This document shows positions 7,096-15,651 of a stretch of 36,466 bases of DNA, piece by piece. The position numbers and the translations under genes were made by a program. Below the pieces are notes generated by a model. That model searched no databases. It saw nothing but the letters and a program-made list of their open reading frames with translations, and was not told the origin of the DNA. This stretch comes from Bacteroidaceae bacterium (GTDB lineage Bacteria > Bacteroidota > Bacteroidia > Bacteroidales > Bacteroidaceae): contig JAGAAZ010000138.1 of assembly GCA_017614895.1 (NCBI GenBank), positions 1 to 36,466 on the forward strand, in the 5' to 3' direction. The stretch's first letter is position 1; every line of letters begins with the position of its first letter.

Positions 7096-8322
7096 ATGAA
7101 TATATTAAACTTATTCAAGGTCAGCATCAACGCTGTGGCGAACAACAAGATGCGTTCGTTCCTCTCCATGCTCGGTATCATCATCGGTGTGGCAGCTGTC
7201 ATCATCATGATGTCTATCGGACAGGGCTCAAAAGAGAGCATCCGTAAGGAACTCTCTACGATGGGCACCAACCTGCTCACCATCCGTCCTGGAGCCGATA
7301 TGCGTGGTGGTGTGCGTCAAGACCCATCTGCCATGCAGACCCTCAAAATGGCTGACTACCAGCGCATTGTTGATGAGAAGAAATTCGTCAGCTATGTGTC
7401 TCCTGAGGTAACATCCGCAGGACAGGTCATCTATGGAAATAATAATACAAACGCCACCATCTATGGCGAATCGACGGAATACCTTGACATCAAGCAATGG
7501 GGTTTGGAAGAGGGTGTCAACTTCACGGAGGAAGATATCCGCAAGGCATCTAAGGTTTGTATAGTTGGTACCACTATTGTCAAGGAACTTTTTGGCGAAG
7601 GCAGGGAAAAGGAGGCCATCGGCAAGAACATCCGTTTCAAGTCCATTCCTCTGCGCATCGTAGGTGTGCTGGAGAGCAAAGGTTATAACTCATGGGGTAT
7701 GGACCAGGACAATGTCATCATTGCGCCTTACACCTGTGTGATGAAACGTATCGCTGCACAGACCTACTTCTCTTCCATCGTCTGCTCTGCACTCACAGAG
7801 GAACTTTCTGATGCAGCCATTGAGGAACTCACCCAAATTCTGCGCAGTAACCACAAGCTCAAAGCTGAAGCTGTGGATGACTTCACCATCCGTTCACAGG
7901 CAGAGATGATGGAAACCATGTCCTCCACAATGGACACCGTCACCGTCATCCTCGTTGTGGCAGCGGCATTCTCATTACTCGTGGCTGGTATTGGCATCAT
8001 GAACATCATGCTGGTCTCTGTCACAGAACGTACCAAGGAAATTGGTTTGCGTATGGCAGTAGGTGCAACAGGTTTAGTGATCTCGCTCCAGTTCCTGATT
8101 GAGTCTGTGCTCATTTCTCTCACAGGCGGATTATTAGGGGTGGTCTTAGGCTGTTTGGCGGGACAATTTGTTGTCCCGTTGATGGGTATGCCATCCAGTA
8201 TCCCTGCTTGGTCCATCTACGTGTCCTTCGCTGTCTGCACCATCATCGGCGTCATCTTTGGATACATCCCTGCCCGTAAAGCAGCCAACATGGATCCAAT
8301 CGAAGCCATCAGACACGAATAG
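7096..8322 (+). CDS. MacB-type ABC transporter permease
   Basis: Inner membrane permease of 408 residues with the MacB/FtsX architecture. TM1 lies at about 21-45 (MRSFLSMLGIIIGVAAVIIM). A periplasmic domain of about 220 residues follows. Three C-terminal TM segments come next: VILVVAAAFSLLVAGIGIMN, the LISLTGGLLGVVLGCLAG region and YVSFAVCTIIGVIFGYIPAR. The hallmark VTERTKEIGLRMAVGA and the terminal ARKAANMDPIEAIRHE are both present. The transporter is mechanotransmission type: it drives substrate from the periplasm through the TolC-like channel. The stop codon TAG overlaps the start of a heptamer array. Confidence 0.93.
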   Translation: MNILNLFKVSINAVANNKMRSFLSMLGIIIGVAAVIIMMSIGQGSKESIRKELSTMGTNLLTIRPGADMRGGVRQDPSAMQTLKMADYQRIVDEKKFVSYVSPEVTSAGQVIYGNNNTNATIYGESTEYLDIKQWGLEEGVNFTEEDIRKASKVCIVGTTIVKELFGEGREKEAIGKNIRFKSIPLRIVGVLESKGYNSWGMDQDNVIIAPYTCVMKRIAAQTYFSSIVCSALTEELSDAAIEELTQILRSNHKLKAEAVDDFTIRSQAEMMETMSSTMDTVTVILVVAAAFSLLVAGIGIMNIMLVSVTERTKEIGLRMAVGATGLVISLQFLIESVLISLTGGLLGVVLGCLAGQFVVPLMGMPSSIPAWSIYVSFAVCTIIGVIFGYIPARKAANMDPIEAIRHE

Positions 8323-8348
8323 TTGAGAGTTGACAGTTGATAGTTGAG
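8321..8348 (+). repeat. Four tandem heptamers between permease and DUF3256 genes
   Basis: AGTTGAG, AGTTGAC, AGTTGAT and AGTTGAG. The same unit AGTTGAG appears on the minus strand inside uvrA (24088-24122). The first unit overlaps the permease stop codon. Confidence 0.85.
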
Positions 8349-8360
8349 AATTTAAGGTAT

Positions 8361-8951
8361 ATGAAAATTATAAGATTATTAAGCTTTCTGTGTTTTCTGT
8401 GCTTTCTGTGTGAGACAACCCACGCACAGTCGCTGAAAGATCTCTTTCTCAAGATGCCGCAAGAGGTGTGTCCTGTCCTGTCTGAGTACAATCGTTTGGA
8501 GATTGTGGACAACCAAAAGAACGATAAGACGATGCAGACACGCAACCTCTTCCGCACTTTCTCCGAGATGAAGGAATTGACGGATGACTATGCGCATCTG
8601 GTCATTTCCAAAAACTCCGAGAAAGAGTTTAAGATGCTGACCAAGAATGATGGCACGCGCATCATCATGGTCATCAGTACCGTCTTATGTGATGGCACCC
8701 CTGATTCCTTCGTCGCTTTCTACTCTACCGACTGGAAGCCTCTACGCACACTTGACTACTATACCCTCCCCCCTATCGACAACTTCCGAAAAGTCACCAT
8801 TGACAAGGCAACGGACCAACTGACTGTGACCACTACCAATGCACCTCTCCTGCTCAGTAATAAAGACAACAATCAGCCCCAAAAGCCTTACACCTTGACC
8901 AACACCTTCCGATGGTCAACAGAGGAAAGTCGATTTATCCTGAACGATTAA
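8361..8951 (+). CDS. Exported DUF3256-family protein
   Basis: 196 residues from the ATG at 8361; a TTG start at 8337 would place the heptamer array in the coding sequence and is less likely. A signal peptide (1-22, ending THAQ) precedes SLKDLFLKMPQEVCPVLSEYNRLEIVD. That block and the TDDYAHLVISKNSEKEFKML strand match what I recall of DUF3256, a Bacteroidetes family of unknown function, probably periplasmic. It follows the efflux operon by 38 nt and may be co-transcribed. Three 9-bp repeats (8384-8410) encode the LCFLCFLCE part of the signal peptide. A strong terminator closes the unit. Confidence 0.75.
   Translation: MKIIRLLSFLCFLCFLCETTHAQSLKDLFLKMPQEVCPVLSEYNRLEIVDNQKNDKTMQTRNLFRTFSEMKELTDDYAHLVISKNSEKEFKMLTKNDGTRIIMVISTVLCDGTPDSFVAFYSTDWKPLRTLDYYTLPPIDNFRKVTIDKATDQLTVTTTNAPLLLSNKDNNQPQKPYTLTNTFRWSTEESRFILND
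8384..8410 (+). repeat. Three tandem nonamers encoding part of a signal peptide
   Basis: CTTTCTGTG, TTTTCTGTG and CTTTCTGTG. The 9-bp period keeps the reading frame and gives LCF-LCF-LCE in the hydrophobic core of the DUF3256 protein's signal peptide. This is a different repeat family from the 7- and 8-bp arrays. Confidence 0.85.
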
Positions 8952-8975
8952 CAGGCAACAGATAGCATAAATGAA

Positions 8976-9012
8976 AAACGCCCCGCAAATGCAGGGCGTT
9001 TCTTTTTGTTTA
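8976..9012. terminator. Bidirectional terminator between DUF3256 gene and glnN
   Basis: AAACGCCCCGC-AAAT-GCAGGGCGTTT (8976-9001) forms a stem of 11 positions with one mismatch, followed by a T-rich tract on the plus strand and preceded by AAAAA, which serves the minus strand. It separates two converging genes. Confidence 0.9.
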
Positions 9013-9017
9013 AAATC

Positions 9018-11207
9018 CTATCGAATGAAGAGTAGTTCACGGTACTTAGGAAGTGGCCATGCTTCATCATCAACAATCGTTTCGAGTTTATCGACGTGAT
9101 AGCGGATCTCCTCCAAAAGAGGCGCTACGGTATCATGATAGGCAATCGCTTTCTCACGTTCAGACTCAATGCGATTTGCCACCTTACGGGCTTCGACCAT
9201 CTTTTCCACATTTTCCACGATGAAACTTTCGTGGTCGGAAATGAGTTCGATAAGGTGAAGGTTCTCCTTGGAAATCTTCTGCGTCTTATCAGCAGGGAAG
9301 ATGTCACGAACCTTATGTACATTATCAATGAGCACAGACTGGTAGCGCGTCACCACTGGGATGATGTGATTGAGACAGAGGTCACCAAAGATGCGTGACT
9401 CAATCTGTATCTTCTTCGTATAAGTCTCCCACTTGATTTCGTTGCGAGCCTCCAGTTCGAAACGAGTCATCACGTTCGTCTTCTCAAACATCTTGACAGA
9501 TTCTTCCTTCAAATAGTTGTCAAACACGATAGGAGCAGATGTCTCGCAGTCCAAACCACGCTTGGCAGCTTCTTCCTTCCATTCCTCACTGTATCCATTA
9601 CCATTGAAAATGATAGGCTTGATATGCTTGATGTCTTCACGCACCACCTTCAAGATGGCAGCTTCCTTCGCCTCACCTTTCTCGATGAGGGCATCCACAC
9701 GAGTCTTGAAATCCATCAGGGCTTCAGCCACTGCCGAGTTGAGCATCAGCATCGCGGAAGCGCAGTTGGCTTCACTACCGACAGCACGGAACTCAAAACG
9801 ATTTCCTGTGAAAGCGAACGGACTCGTTCTGTTGCGGTCAGTATTGTCGATGAGCAGTTCAGGAATGGATGGAAGATCCAGTTTGAATGCTTTCTTTCCA
9901 GCCATCGAGAGGTTATCATCGTCAGCCTTCTCCACATGTTCGAGCAGGTCTGTCACCGTCTTGCCCAAGAAGGAAGAAATGATGGCAGGAGGCGCCTCAT
10001 TGGCACCCAAACGATGTGCGTTGGTCGCACTCATGATAGAAGCCTTCAGGAGTCCATTATGGTCATACACAGCCTTCAACGTCTCGACAATGAACGTGAC
10101 GAAACGCAGGTTGTCCATCGGAGTCTTGCCTGGTGCATGGAGCAAAACACCCGTGTCGGTAGCCAGCGACCAGTTCTCATGCTTACCCGAACCGTTCACA
10201 CCCTTGAAGGGTTTCTCATGCAACAGGCAACGGAAACCGTGCTTACGTGCCACACGCTTCATGATCGCCATCATCAGCATGTTGTGGTCCACAGCCAGAT
10301 TCGTCTCTTCAAAAATTGGTGCCAACTCAAACTGATTGGGAGCCACCTCGTTATGGCGTGTCTTGCAAGGAATACCCAGTTGCAAAGCCTGAATCTCGAT
10401 GTCCTTCATGAACTCCTCCACACGGGCAGGGATGGAACCGAAGTAGTGGTCATCCATCTGCTGATTCTTGGCAGAGTCATGTCCCATCAACGTGCGACCT
10501 GTCATCACGAGGTCAGGACGTGCAGCGAAGAGTGACTCATCCACCAGGAAGTACTCCTGTTCCCAACCAAGGTTGGAAATCACCTTCTTCACGTCGGGAT
10601 AGAAATATTGAGCGACAGCCGTTGCAGCTTTATCCACTGCATGAAGCGCCTTCTTGAGTGGCACTTTATAGTCAAGCGCTTCCCCTGTATAGGAGATGAA
10701 AATCGTAGGAATCAACAATGTGTCGCCAATGATGAAGACAGGCGATGTAGGATCCCAAGCCGAATAACCACGTGCCTCGAAGGTGGAACGGATACCACCA
10801 GATGGGAACGAACTGGCATCAGGTTCCTGCTGCACAAGGAGTTTGCCTTCAAACTCTTCCACCATACCACCCTTTCCATCGTGCTCCACAAAGCCATCAT
10901 GCTTCTGAGCCGTACCTTCAGTCAAGGGTTGGAACCAGTGCGTATAATGTGTGACTCCATTCTCAATCGCCCATTTCTTGATGCCCTGAGCCACCTCATC
11001 AGCGATAGCACGGTCAAATGGTGCACCATTATCAATCACGTCACACATCTTCTCATACACCTCCGTGGGCAGATACTTAGCCATCTTCTGCCTATTGAAG
11101 ACATACTTGCCAAAATACTCACTCGGACGTTCCGCTAGTTGCTCCACATACACAGGAGCACGTTTGAACGCCTCATCTACCACTTTGAATCTAAGTCTTG
11201 CAGCCAT
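9018..11207 (-). CDS. glnN: Glutamine synthetase type III
   Basis: ATP-dependent synthesis of glutamine from glutamate and ammonia in the cytoplasm. 729 residues is the size of the GSIII class, much longer than GSI. MAARLRFKVVDEAFKRAPV and the N-terminal GSIII region precede the catalytic domain. Conserved blocks are GWEQEYFLVD (214-223, metal-binding Glu), RHNEVAPNQFELAP (285-298 region) and KGVNGSGKHENWS (335-347, ATP and metal binding). GSIII is the usual enzyme in Bacteroidales. It is a single-gene unit with its own promoter and terminator. Confidence 0.96.
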   Translation of the reverse strand: MAARLRFKVVDEAFKRAPVYVEQLAERPSEYFGKYVFNRQKMAKYLPTEVYEKMCDVIDNGAPFDRAIADEVAQGIKKWAIENGVTHYTHWFQPLTEGTAQKHDGFVEHDGKGGMVEEFEGKLLVQQEPDASSFPSGGIRSTFEARGYSAWDPTSPVFIIGDTLLIPTIFISYTGEALDYKVPLKKALHAVDKAATAVAQYFYPDVKKVISNLGWEQEYFLVDESLFAARPDLVMTGRTLMGHDSAKNQQMDDHYFGSIPARVEEFMKDIEIQALQLGIPCKTRHNEVAPNQFELAPIFEETNLAVDHNMLMMAIMKRVARKHGFRCLLHEKPFKGVNGSGKHENWSLATDTGVLLHAPGKTPMDNLRFVTFIVETLKAVYDHNGLLKASIMSATNAHRLGANEAPPAIISSFLGKTVTDLLEHVEKADDDNLSMAGKKAFKLDLPSIPELLIDNTDRNRTSPFAFTGNRFEFRAVGSEANCASAMLMLNSAVAEALMDFKTRVDALIEKGEAKEAAILKVVREDIKHIKPIIFNGNGYSEEWKEEAAKRGLDCETSAPIVFDNYLKEESVKMFEKTNVMTRFELEARNEIKWETYTKKIQIESRIFGDLCLNHIIPVVTRYQSVLIDNVHKVRDIFPADKTQKISKENLHLIELISDHESFIVENVEKMVEARKVANRIESEREKAIAYHDTVAPLLEEIRYHVDKLETIVDDEAWPLPKYRELLFIR

Positions 11208-11236
11208 AAATTGATGTCTTTTTTGCTATTTGGCTG

Positions 11237-11244
11237 CAAAGTTA
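11237..11244 (-). promoter_or_regulatory. Promoter -7 element of glnN
   Basis: On the minus strand TAACTTTG is an exact TAnnTTTG, 29 nt before the glnN ATG. It sits in the 152-bp divergent region shared with the secreted-protein gene at 11360. Confidence 0.6.
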
Positions 11245-11265
11245 TAACTTTTTAACCAAAAAACA

Positions 11266-11296
11266 TTGCTAATTCTTCATTTATTCCCTATCTTTG
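11266..11296 (+). promoter_or_regulatory. Promoter of the secreted-protein gene
   Basis: TTG (11266-11268), 20 bp, then TATCTTTG (11289-11296): a good Bacteroidetes promoter. Its gene starts at 11360, leaving an untranslated leader of about 60 nt. Confidence 0.65.
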
Positions 11297-11359
11297 TGCC
11301 GAATTTATATAAACACCAAATTGTATATACATTATCTAACTAAATAAAACCAAAAGCGC

Positions 11360-12127
11360 ATGAAGAAACTATTACTCATTGCAGCTCTTGCACTTGGTTG
11401 CATGAGCGCATCTGCTCAGCAGACACTGACACTGAGCACTTACAAAGGAACAGACTTGGCAAAGTATGACGGTCAAACGGTAAACGTGTCTGTCAGTCGT
11501 TATCTCTTCAAGGGATGGAACACCATTTCTTTCCCCTTCGCCATGACCAAAGATCAAGTGAACGAAGCATTCGGCAGCGACTGCAAGCTGGAAAAATTCG
11601 TGGGCGTAGAGAACGATGGCGTATATGTGAAGCTCAACTTCCAAGACTGCAAGGATGAAGGCATTCAAGCCAACACCCCTTACATCCTCTTCTACACAGG
11701 CGAGAACGAGAGCAAGCAAATCAAGCTGGAGAACGTGCTCATCGAGGCAGGTGGTTCATCCATAGCCTTCACAGTTGCAGGCACTGGCGAAACTGTGACA
11801 ATGACAGGTGTTGATCATGAGTTGTCTCCTGCAGGAAGATTTGGCATCCTTGCTAAGGACAACTTTGAAGCTTCCTTCGTCAATACAGATGCTGTAGCCA
11901 GCAATTTCTATGCCACCCGTTGCTACGTGGAGGTGTCCAGCGGCAACTCTACGCAGTTGAAGACTAATCACCTCGCAGCAAACGAAGTGACGAGCATCAA
12001 GTCTGTTGCCCAGGCAAACGACAAGGTGGAAGTATTCAATCTTTCAGGTATCAAGGTGGCTGACAGCATCGAAGGTCTCGAGCCTGGCATCTATGTCATT
12101 AACGGCAAGACTGTGGCAGTAAAATAA
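11360..12127 (+). CDS. Secreted protein with a type IX-like C-terminal tail
   Basis: 255 residues of unknown function. The signal peptide is 1-19 (ending ASAQ). The body is beta-rich, with a VSRYLFKGWNTISFPFAMT block typical of Prevotella surface proteins. The last 40 residues, VEVFNLSGIKVADSIEG then LEPGIYVINGKTVAVK, have the pattern of the type A sorting domain read by the type IX secretion system: a strand ending in a GxKV turn, then PGIYxxNGK and a final basic strand. The protein is therefore probably exported and anchored to the surface. It stands alone between its promoter and a terminator. Confidence 0.7.
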   Translation: MKKLLLIAALALGCMSASAQQTLTLSTYKGTDLAKYDGQTVNVSVSRYLFKGWNTISFPFAMTKDQVNEAFGSDCKLEKFVGVENDGVYVKLNFQDCKDEGIQANTPYILFYTGENESKQIKLENVLIEAGGSSIAFTVAGTGETVTMTGVDHELSPAGRFGILAKDNFEASFVNTDAVASNFYATRCYVEVSSGNSTQLKTNHLAANEVTSIKSVAQANDKVEVFNLSGIKVADSIEGLEPGIYVINGKTVAVK

Positions 12128-12150
12128 GCCACAAAACGACAAAATAACAT

Positions 12151-12196
12151 AAAAAAGGGAGAATTTTCGTTTCAGCAACGATTTTTCTCCTTTTTT
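12151..12196 (+). terminator. Terminator after the secreted-protein gene
   Basis: AAAAAAGGGAGAA (12151-12163) pairs with TTCTCCTTTTTT (12185-12196) with one bulged G, ending in a T-run. It lies just ahead of the trp promoter and insulates it. Confidence 0.75.
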
Positions 12197-12197
12197 A

Positions 12198-12229
12198 TTT
12201 GTCAGTTTGAAAGGAAAGCATTTACTTTG
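12198..12229 (+). promoter_or_regulatory. trp operon promoter
   Basis: TTTG (12198-12201), 20 bp, then TTACTTTG (12222-12229), one mismatch from TAnnTTTG. Transcription would begin near 12235, giving a leader of about 215 nt before trpB, which contains the attenuator. Confidence 0.6.
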
Positions 12230-12278
12230 CAGTCGAATTCAGTTTAGAAGGTTGAACGAATTTCAAATCATAGAGACA

Positions 12279-12338
12279 ATGACAAAGAAGTTTAACGCAT
12301 ACTGGTGGTGGCGCAGCTTGGGATTCAAAAAATCGTAA
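12279..12338 (+). CDS. trpL: trp leader peptide with three Trp codons
   Basis: A 19-codon reading frame, MTKKFNAYWWWRSLGFKKS, sits alone in the trp leader. Three consecutive TGG codons (12303-12311) are far beyond chance in such a short frame directly ahead of a trp operon. A ribosome starved for charged tRNA-Trp would stall there. The stop codon (12336-12338) lies within the strand of RNA that can compete with the terminator (12332-12340), so normal completion would cover it. No Shine-Dalgarno is seen, as usual in this phylum. Function follows from the classic attenuation model; the peptide itself probably has no role. Confidence 0.88.
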   Translation: MTKKFNAYWWWRSLGFKKS

Positions 12339-12420
12339 GTCCATTGGTCGTACCCCTATGCAACACAACTACAAGCATAGCAAAACAAAGAGCCTGTCGT
12401 ACTTACGATAGGCTCTTTTT
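12332..12420 (+). promoter_or_regulatory. Transcription attenuator of the trp operon
   Basis: The terminator hairpin has 14-bp arms 12387-12400 and 12405-12418 (AAAGAGCCTGTCGT / ACGATAGGCTCTTT, one G-U pair) with loop ACTT and a run of T. ATCGTAAGT (12332-12340), which overlaps the leader-peptide stop codon, is perfectly complementary to ACTTACGAT (12401-12409), the loop and start of the right arm, so the two structures exclude each other. A small hairpin CTATGC/GCATAG (12356-12380) lies between. Stalling at the Trp codons leaves 12332-12340 free, breaks the terminator and lets transcription reach trpB. Reaching the stop codon favours termination. Confidence 0.88.
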
Positions 12421-12451
12421 AGTTGACATAATAAATTCAAAACAATAATAT

Positions 12452-13651
12452 ATGACGTATCAAGTAAATGACGAAGGCTTCTACGGACAGTTCGGAGGAG
12501 CTTACATTCCAGAGATTCTCTACAAGACGGTGGAGGATTTGAAAAAGGCTTACCTGCCCATCTTGGAAAGCGAGGAATTCAAGCAGGAGTATCATGCCTT
12601 GCTGAAGGACTATGTGGGTCGTCCTTCCCCACTCTACTTTGCCAAGCGCATGAGTGAGAAGTATGGTTGCCAGCTCTATCTGAAGCGTGAAGACCTGAAC
12701 CATACGGGTGCGCACAAGATCAACAATGCACTGGGTCAGATTCTTCTGGCCAAGAAGTTGGGTAAGAAGCGCATCATTGCCGAGACAGGAGCTGGTCAGC
12801 ATGGTGTGGCAACAGCTACGGCTTGTGCGCTGATGGACATGCCCTGCACGGTATATCAGGGTGCACTGGATGTTCAGCGTCAGCACGTGAATGTGGAACG
12901 CATGAAAATGTTGGGCGCGACAGTTGTTCCTGTGAAGAGTGGCAACAAGACTTTGAAGGATGCCACCAACGAGGCGATTCGCGACTGGTGCTGTCACCCT
13001 GCCGACACATTCTATATTATAGGTAGTACGGTGGGGCCTCATCCTTACCCCGATATGGTGGCAAGGCTTCAGTCGGTCATCTCAGAGGAAATTAAGTGGC
13101 AGTTACAGGAAAAGATTGGTCGTGACTATCCCGATTACCTGATGGCATGTGTGGGAGGAGGAAGCAACGCTGCTGGCACGATCTACCACTATCTTGACGA
13201 TGAGCGTGTGAAGATTATCCTCGGCGAAGCTGGAGGTCATGGAATTGATTCAGGCGAAACTGCTGCCAGCATGCAGGTGGGCACAGTGGGCATCCTGCAC
13301 GGAAGCCGCATCAAGCTCATGCAGACAGAGGATGGTCAGATTATCGAACCTTACTCCATCTCAGCAGGTCTCGACTATCCTGGCACAGGTCCAATCCATT
13401 GCAACCTCTACGAGACGGGACGTGCTCAGGTGCTCCCAGCCAACGATGACGAAGCGCTCGCCGCAGCCTTCGAACTGACGCGCATGGAGGGCATCATTCC
13501 AGCCCTCGAAAGTGCGCACGCTCTGGCTTTGCTCCCCAAAGTGAAAGACCAGTTCACCAAGGACACTGTGGTTGTACTGACTGTCAGCGGACGAGGCGAC
13601 AAAGATCTGGACACTTATCTCAAACATCAATCAGAAATCAAACTCAACTAA
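12452..13651 (+). CDS. trpB: Tryptophan synthase beta chain
   Basis: PLP enzyme that joins indole and serine to make tryptophan. 399 residues, normal length. The PLP lysine is K89 in HTGAHKINNALGQ. E111 in AETGAGQHG is the catalytic acid, and GGGSNA (235-240) is the phosphate loop for PLP. YGQFGGAYIPE near the start and SGRGDKDLDTY near the end are typical of the TrpB1 class that works with TrpA. First structural gene of the operon, 113 nt after the leader peptide and directly under attenuator control. TrpA is the last gene of the same operon. Confidence 0.97.
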   Translation: MTYQVNDEGFYGQFGGAYIPEILYKTVEDLKKAYLPILESEEFKQEYHALLKDYVGRPSPLYFAKRMSEKYGCQLYLKREDLNHTGAHKINNALGQILLAKKLGKKRIIAETGAGQHGVATATACALMDMPCTVYQGALDVQRQHVNVERMKMLGATVVPVKSGNKTLKDATNEAIRDWCCHPADTFYIIGSTVGPHPYPDMVARLQSVISEEIKWQLQEKIGRDYPDYLMACVGGGSNAAGTIYHYLDDERVKIILGEAGGHGIDSGETAASMQVGTVGILHGSRIKLMQTEDGQIIEPYSISAGLDYPGTGPIHCNLYETGRAQVLPANDDEALAAAFELTRMEGIIPALESAHALALLPKVKDQFTKDTVVVLTVSGRGDKDLDTYLKHQSEIKLN

Positions 13652-13652
13652 T

Positions 13653-15047
13653 ATGTTTACTTATCATACAGCATCTAAAAAGATTCTCGGCGATCTGAAC
13701 ACACCTGTCAGCGTGTATCTGCGGGTTCGCGATGCCTACCCACAGAGTGCATTGATGGAGAGTTCAGACTATCACGACGGGAAGAACAGCCGCTCATTCA
13801 TCTGCGTACATCCTATCGCCAGTGTGTCTGTTGAACATGGTGTGGGCGTGATGAAATTCCCGAATGGCAGCGAGACACGCAAACCCATCACAGACGAATA
13901 CGACACGGCACAACTGATCAATGAATTTCTCCAAAGCTTCTGTATCGAGGGCAAGGACAAGAGCGACTGCGGCATCTTTGGCTACACCACCTTCAACGCT
14001 GTTCGCTACTTTGAGCACATCGACGTGAAAGACGAGACACAAGACAAAAACGATGCACCCGACCTCGAATATATCCTCTATAAGGACTACATTGTGTTCG
14101 ACCACTTCAAGAACGAGTTGAAACTGATTGAATTGCTCGAAGAAGGTGAGGAAGATGACCTCAACCAGCTGGAGCACGACGTGAACAACCGTCCTTATCA
14201 GAAGTATGGCTTCAAGCCTGTAGGTGAGTATTGGTCAACACTGACAGACGACGAGCATCGTGAGAACATCCGTCGGGGCATCAAGCATTGTCTGCGTGGC
14301 GATGTGTTCCAGATTGTGCTCTCACGCCGATTCAAGCAGAAATACGAGGGCGATGACTTCAAGCTCTATCGTGCTCTGCGCAGCATCAATCCATCTCCCT
14401 ACCTCTTCTATATGGACTTTGGCGGTTTCCGTATCTTCGGCTCCAGCCCTGAAACCCATTGCCGCATTGAGGAAGGTAGAGCTTACATCGACCCCATCGC
14501 TGGCACAACCAAGCGTACGGGTGATGCAGAGCAGGACAAGCAGAATGCGCTCTATTTGAAGAACGATCCCAAAGAGAATGCTGAGCACGTGATGCTCGTA
14601 GATTTGGCTCGTAACGATTTGAGCCGCAACTGCCACGATGTGAAGGTGGATTTCTATAAAGACATGCAGTTCTACAGCCATGTCATCCATTTGGTGTCGC
14701 GTGTGAGTGGCGAACTCAACGAGGGAGCTGACCCTGTGAAAGCATTCATCGACACTTTCCCTGCTGGCACACTCTCTGGTGCACCCAAGGTTCGTGCCAT
14801 GCAGCTCATTAGCGAATATGAGCCTCACAACCGTGGTGCTTACGGAGGCTGTGTGGGCAGCATCGGATTCGACGGCAGTCTTAATCAGGCTATCACTATC
14901 CGCACCTTTGTCTCACGCAACAACGAATTGTGGTTCCAGGCTGGTGGCGGCATCGTTGCCAAAAGCAATGTAGAGTATGAATTGCAGGAAGTGAACAACA
15001 AACTCGGTGCGCTTCGCAAAGCTATCAGCATCGCTGAACAACTTTGA
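13653..15047 (+). CDS. trpE: Anthranilate synthase component I
   Basis: Makes anthranilate from chorismate using ammonia supplied by TrpG. 464 residues. The N-terminal ALMESSDYHDGKNSRSFIC has the LxES...S pattern of the tryptophan feedback site, so the enzyme is probably inhibited by its end product. C-terminal chorismate-binding motifs: PYLFYMDFGGFRIFGSSPE, DPIAGTTKRTGD, VDLARNDLSR, GTLSGAPKVRAMQLI and RGAYGGCVGSIGFDG. It starts 1 nt after the trpB stop, so the two are likely coupled. Confidence 0.96.
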   Translation: MFTYHTASKKILGDLNTPVSVYLRVRDAYPQSALMESSDYHDGKNSRSFICVHPIASVSVEHGVGVMKFPNGSETRKPITDEYDTAQLINEFLQSFCIEGKDKSDCGIFGYTTFNAVRYFEHIDVKDETQDKNDAPDLEYILYKDYIVFDHFKNELKLIELLEEGEEDDLNQLEHDVNNRPYQKYGFKPVGEYWSTLTDDEHRENIRRGIKHCLRGDVFQIVLSRRFKQKYEGDDFKLYRALRSINPSPYLFYMDFGGFRIFGSSPETHCRIEEGRAYIDPIAGTTKRTGDAEQDKQNALYLKNDPKENAEHVMLVDLARNDLSRNCHDVKVDFYKDMQFYSHVIHLVSRVSGELNEGADPVKAFIDTFPAGTLSGAPKVRAMQLISEYEPHNRGAYGGCVGSIGFDGSLNQAITIRTFVSRNNELWFQAGGGIVAKSNVEYELQEVNNKLGALRKAISIAEQL

Positions 15048-15075
15048 AAATTGAAAGTTGAAAATAGAAAATTTC
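15048..15075 (+). repeat. Heptamer array in the trpE-trpG gap
   Basis: AAATTGA, AAGTTGA, AAATAGA and AAATTTC fill the 32-nt gap between trpE and trpG. The units match the AATTGAA array in rnpB. Most trp gaps here are shorter or AT-poor, so this array stands out. Confidence 0.75.
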
Positions 15076-15079
15076 GATT

Positions 15080-15643
15080 ATGAAAGTAGTGATTATAGAT
15101 AATTATGACTCGTTTACGTATAATCTGAGTCATCTCGTCAAGGAACTGGGCGCAGAAGTGACGGTCTATCGCAACGACCAGTTCCAGATGGAGCAACTGG
15201 AAGCATTCGACAAAATCATCCTCTCTCCTGGTCCTGGCATCCCCTGCGAGGCAGGACTCCTGCTCGATGTCATCAAGGCCTACGCTGGCAAGAAACCCAT
15301 TCTGGGTGTGTGCCTCGGTCATCAGGCCATTGGCGAAAGCTTTGGAGGTCATCTGACCAACCTTTCCGAGGTCTATCATGGTGTGGCAACTCCTGCCACC
15401 ATCACCGTCAAGGACTATCTCTTCGATGGGCTTCCTGAACGCATCGAGGTGGGACGCTACCATTCGTGGGTGGTTGATACGGAAGGACTGCCCGATTGTC
15501 TTGAAGTCACCAGTGTCAGCGACGAGGGCTACATCATGTCGCTCAGACATAAGGAGTATGACATTCGTGGCATTCAGTACCACCCTGAGAGCGTATTGAC
15601 AAAAGAAGGTAAAACAATCATCAATAACTGGTTAAAACACTAA
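15080..15643 (+). CDS. trpG: Anthranilate synthase component II, glutamine amidotransferase
   Basis: Class I glutaminase of 187 residues that feeds ammonia to TrpE. Nucleophile C78 in GVCLGHQAIGE; catalytic H168 and E170 in YHPES; oxyanion block LSPGPGIPCEAGL at 49-61. Length is normal for a stand-alone TrpG; there is no fusion to TrpD. Some bacteria share this subunit with folate synthesis (PabA role); the operon context says the tryptophan role dominates here. Confidence 0.96.
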   Translation: MKVVIIDNYDSFTYNLSHLVKELGAEVTVYRNDQFQMEQLEAFDKIILSPGPGIPCEAGLLLDVIKAYAGKKPILGVCLGHQAIGESFGGHLTNLSEVYHGVATPATITVKDYLFDGLPERIEVGRYHSWVVDTEGLPDCLEVTSVSDEGYIMSLRHKEYDIRGIQYHPESVLTKEGKTIINNWLKH

Positions 15644-15651
15644 CACACAAT

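Noticed and set aside
9517-10535. Long plus-strand open frames within glnN
   Set aside because: They are antisense to a fully conserved glutamine synthetase and show no domain of their own.
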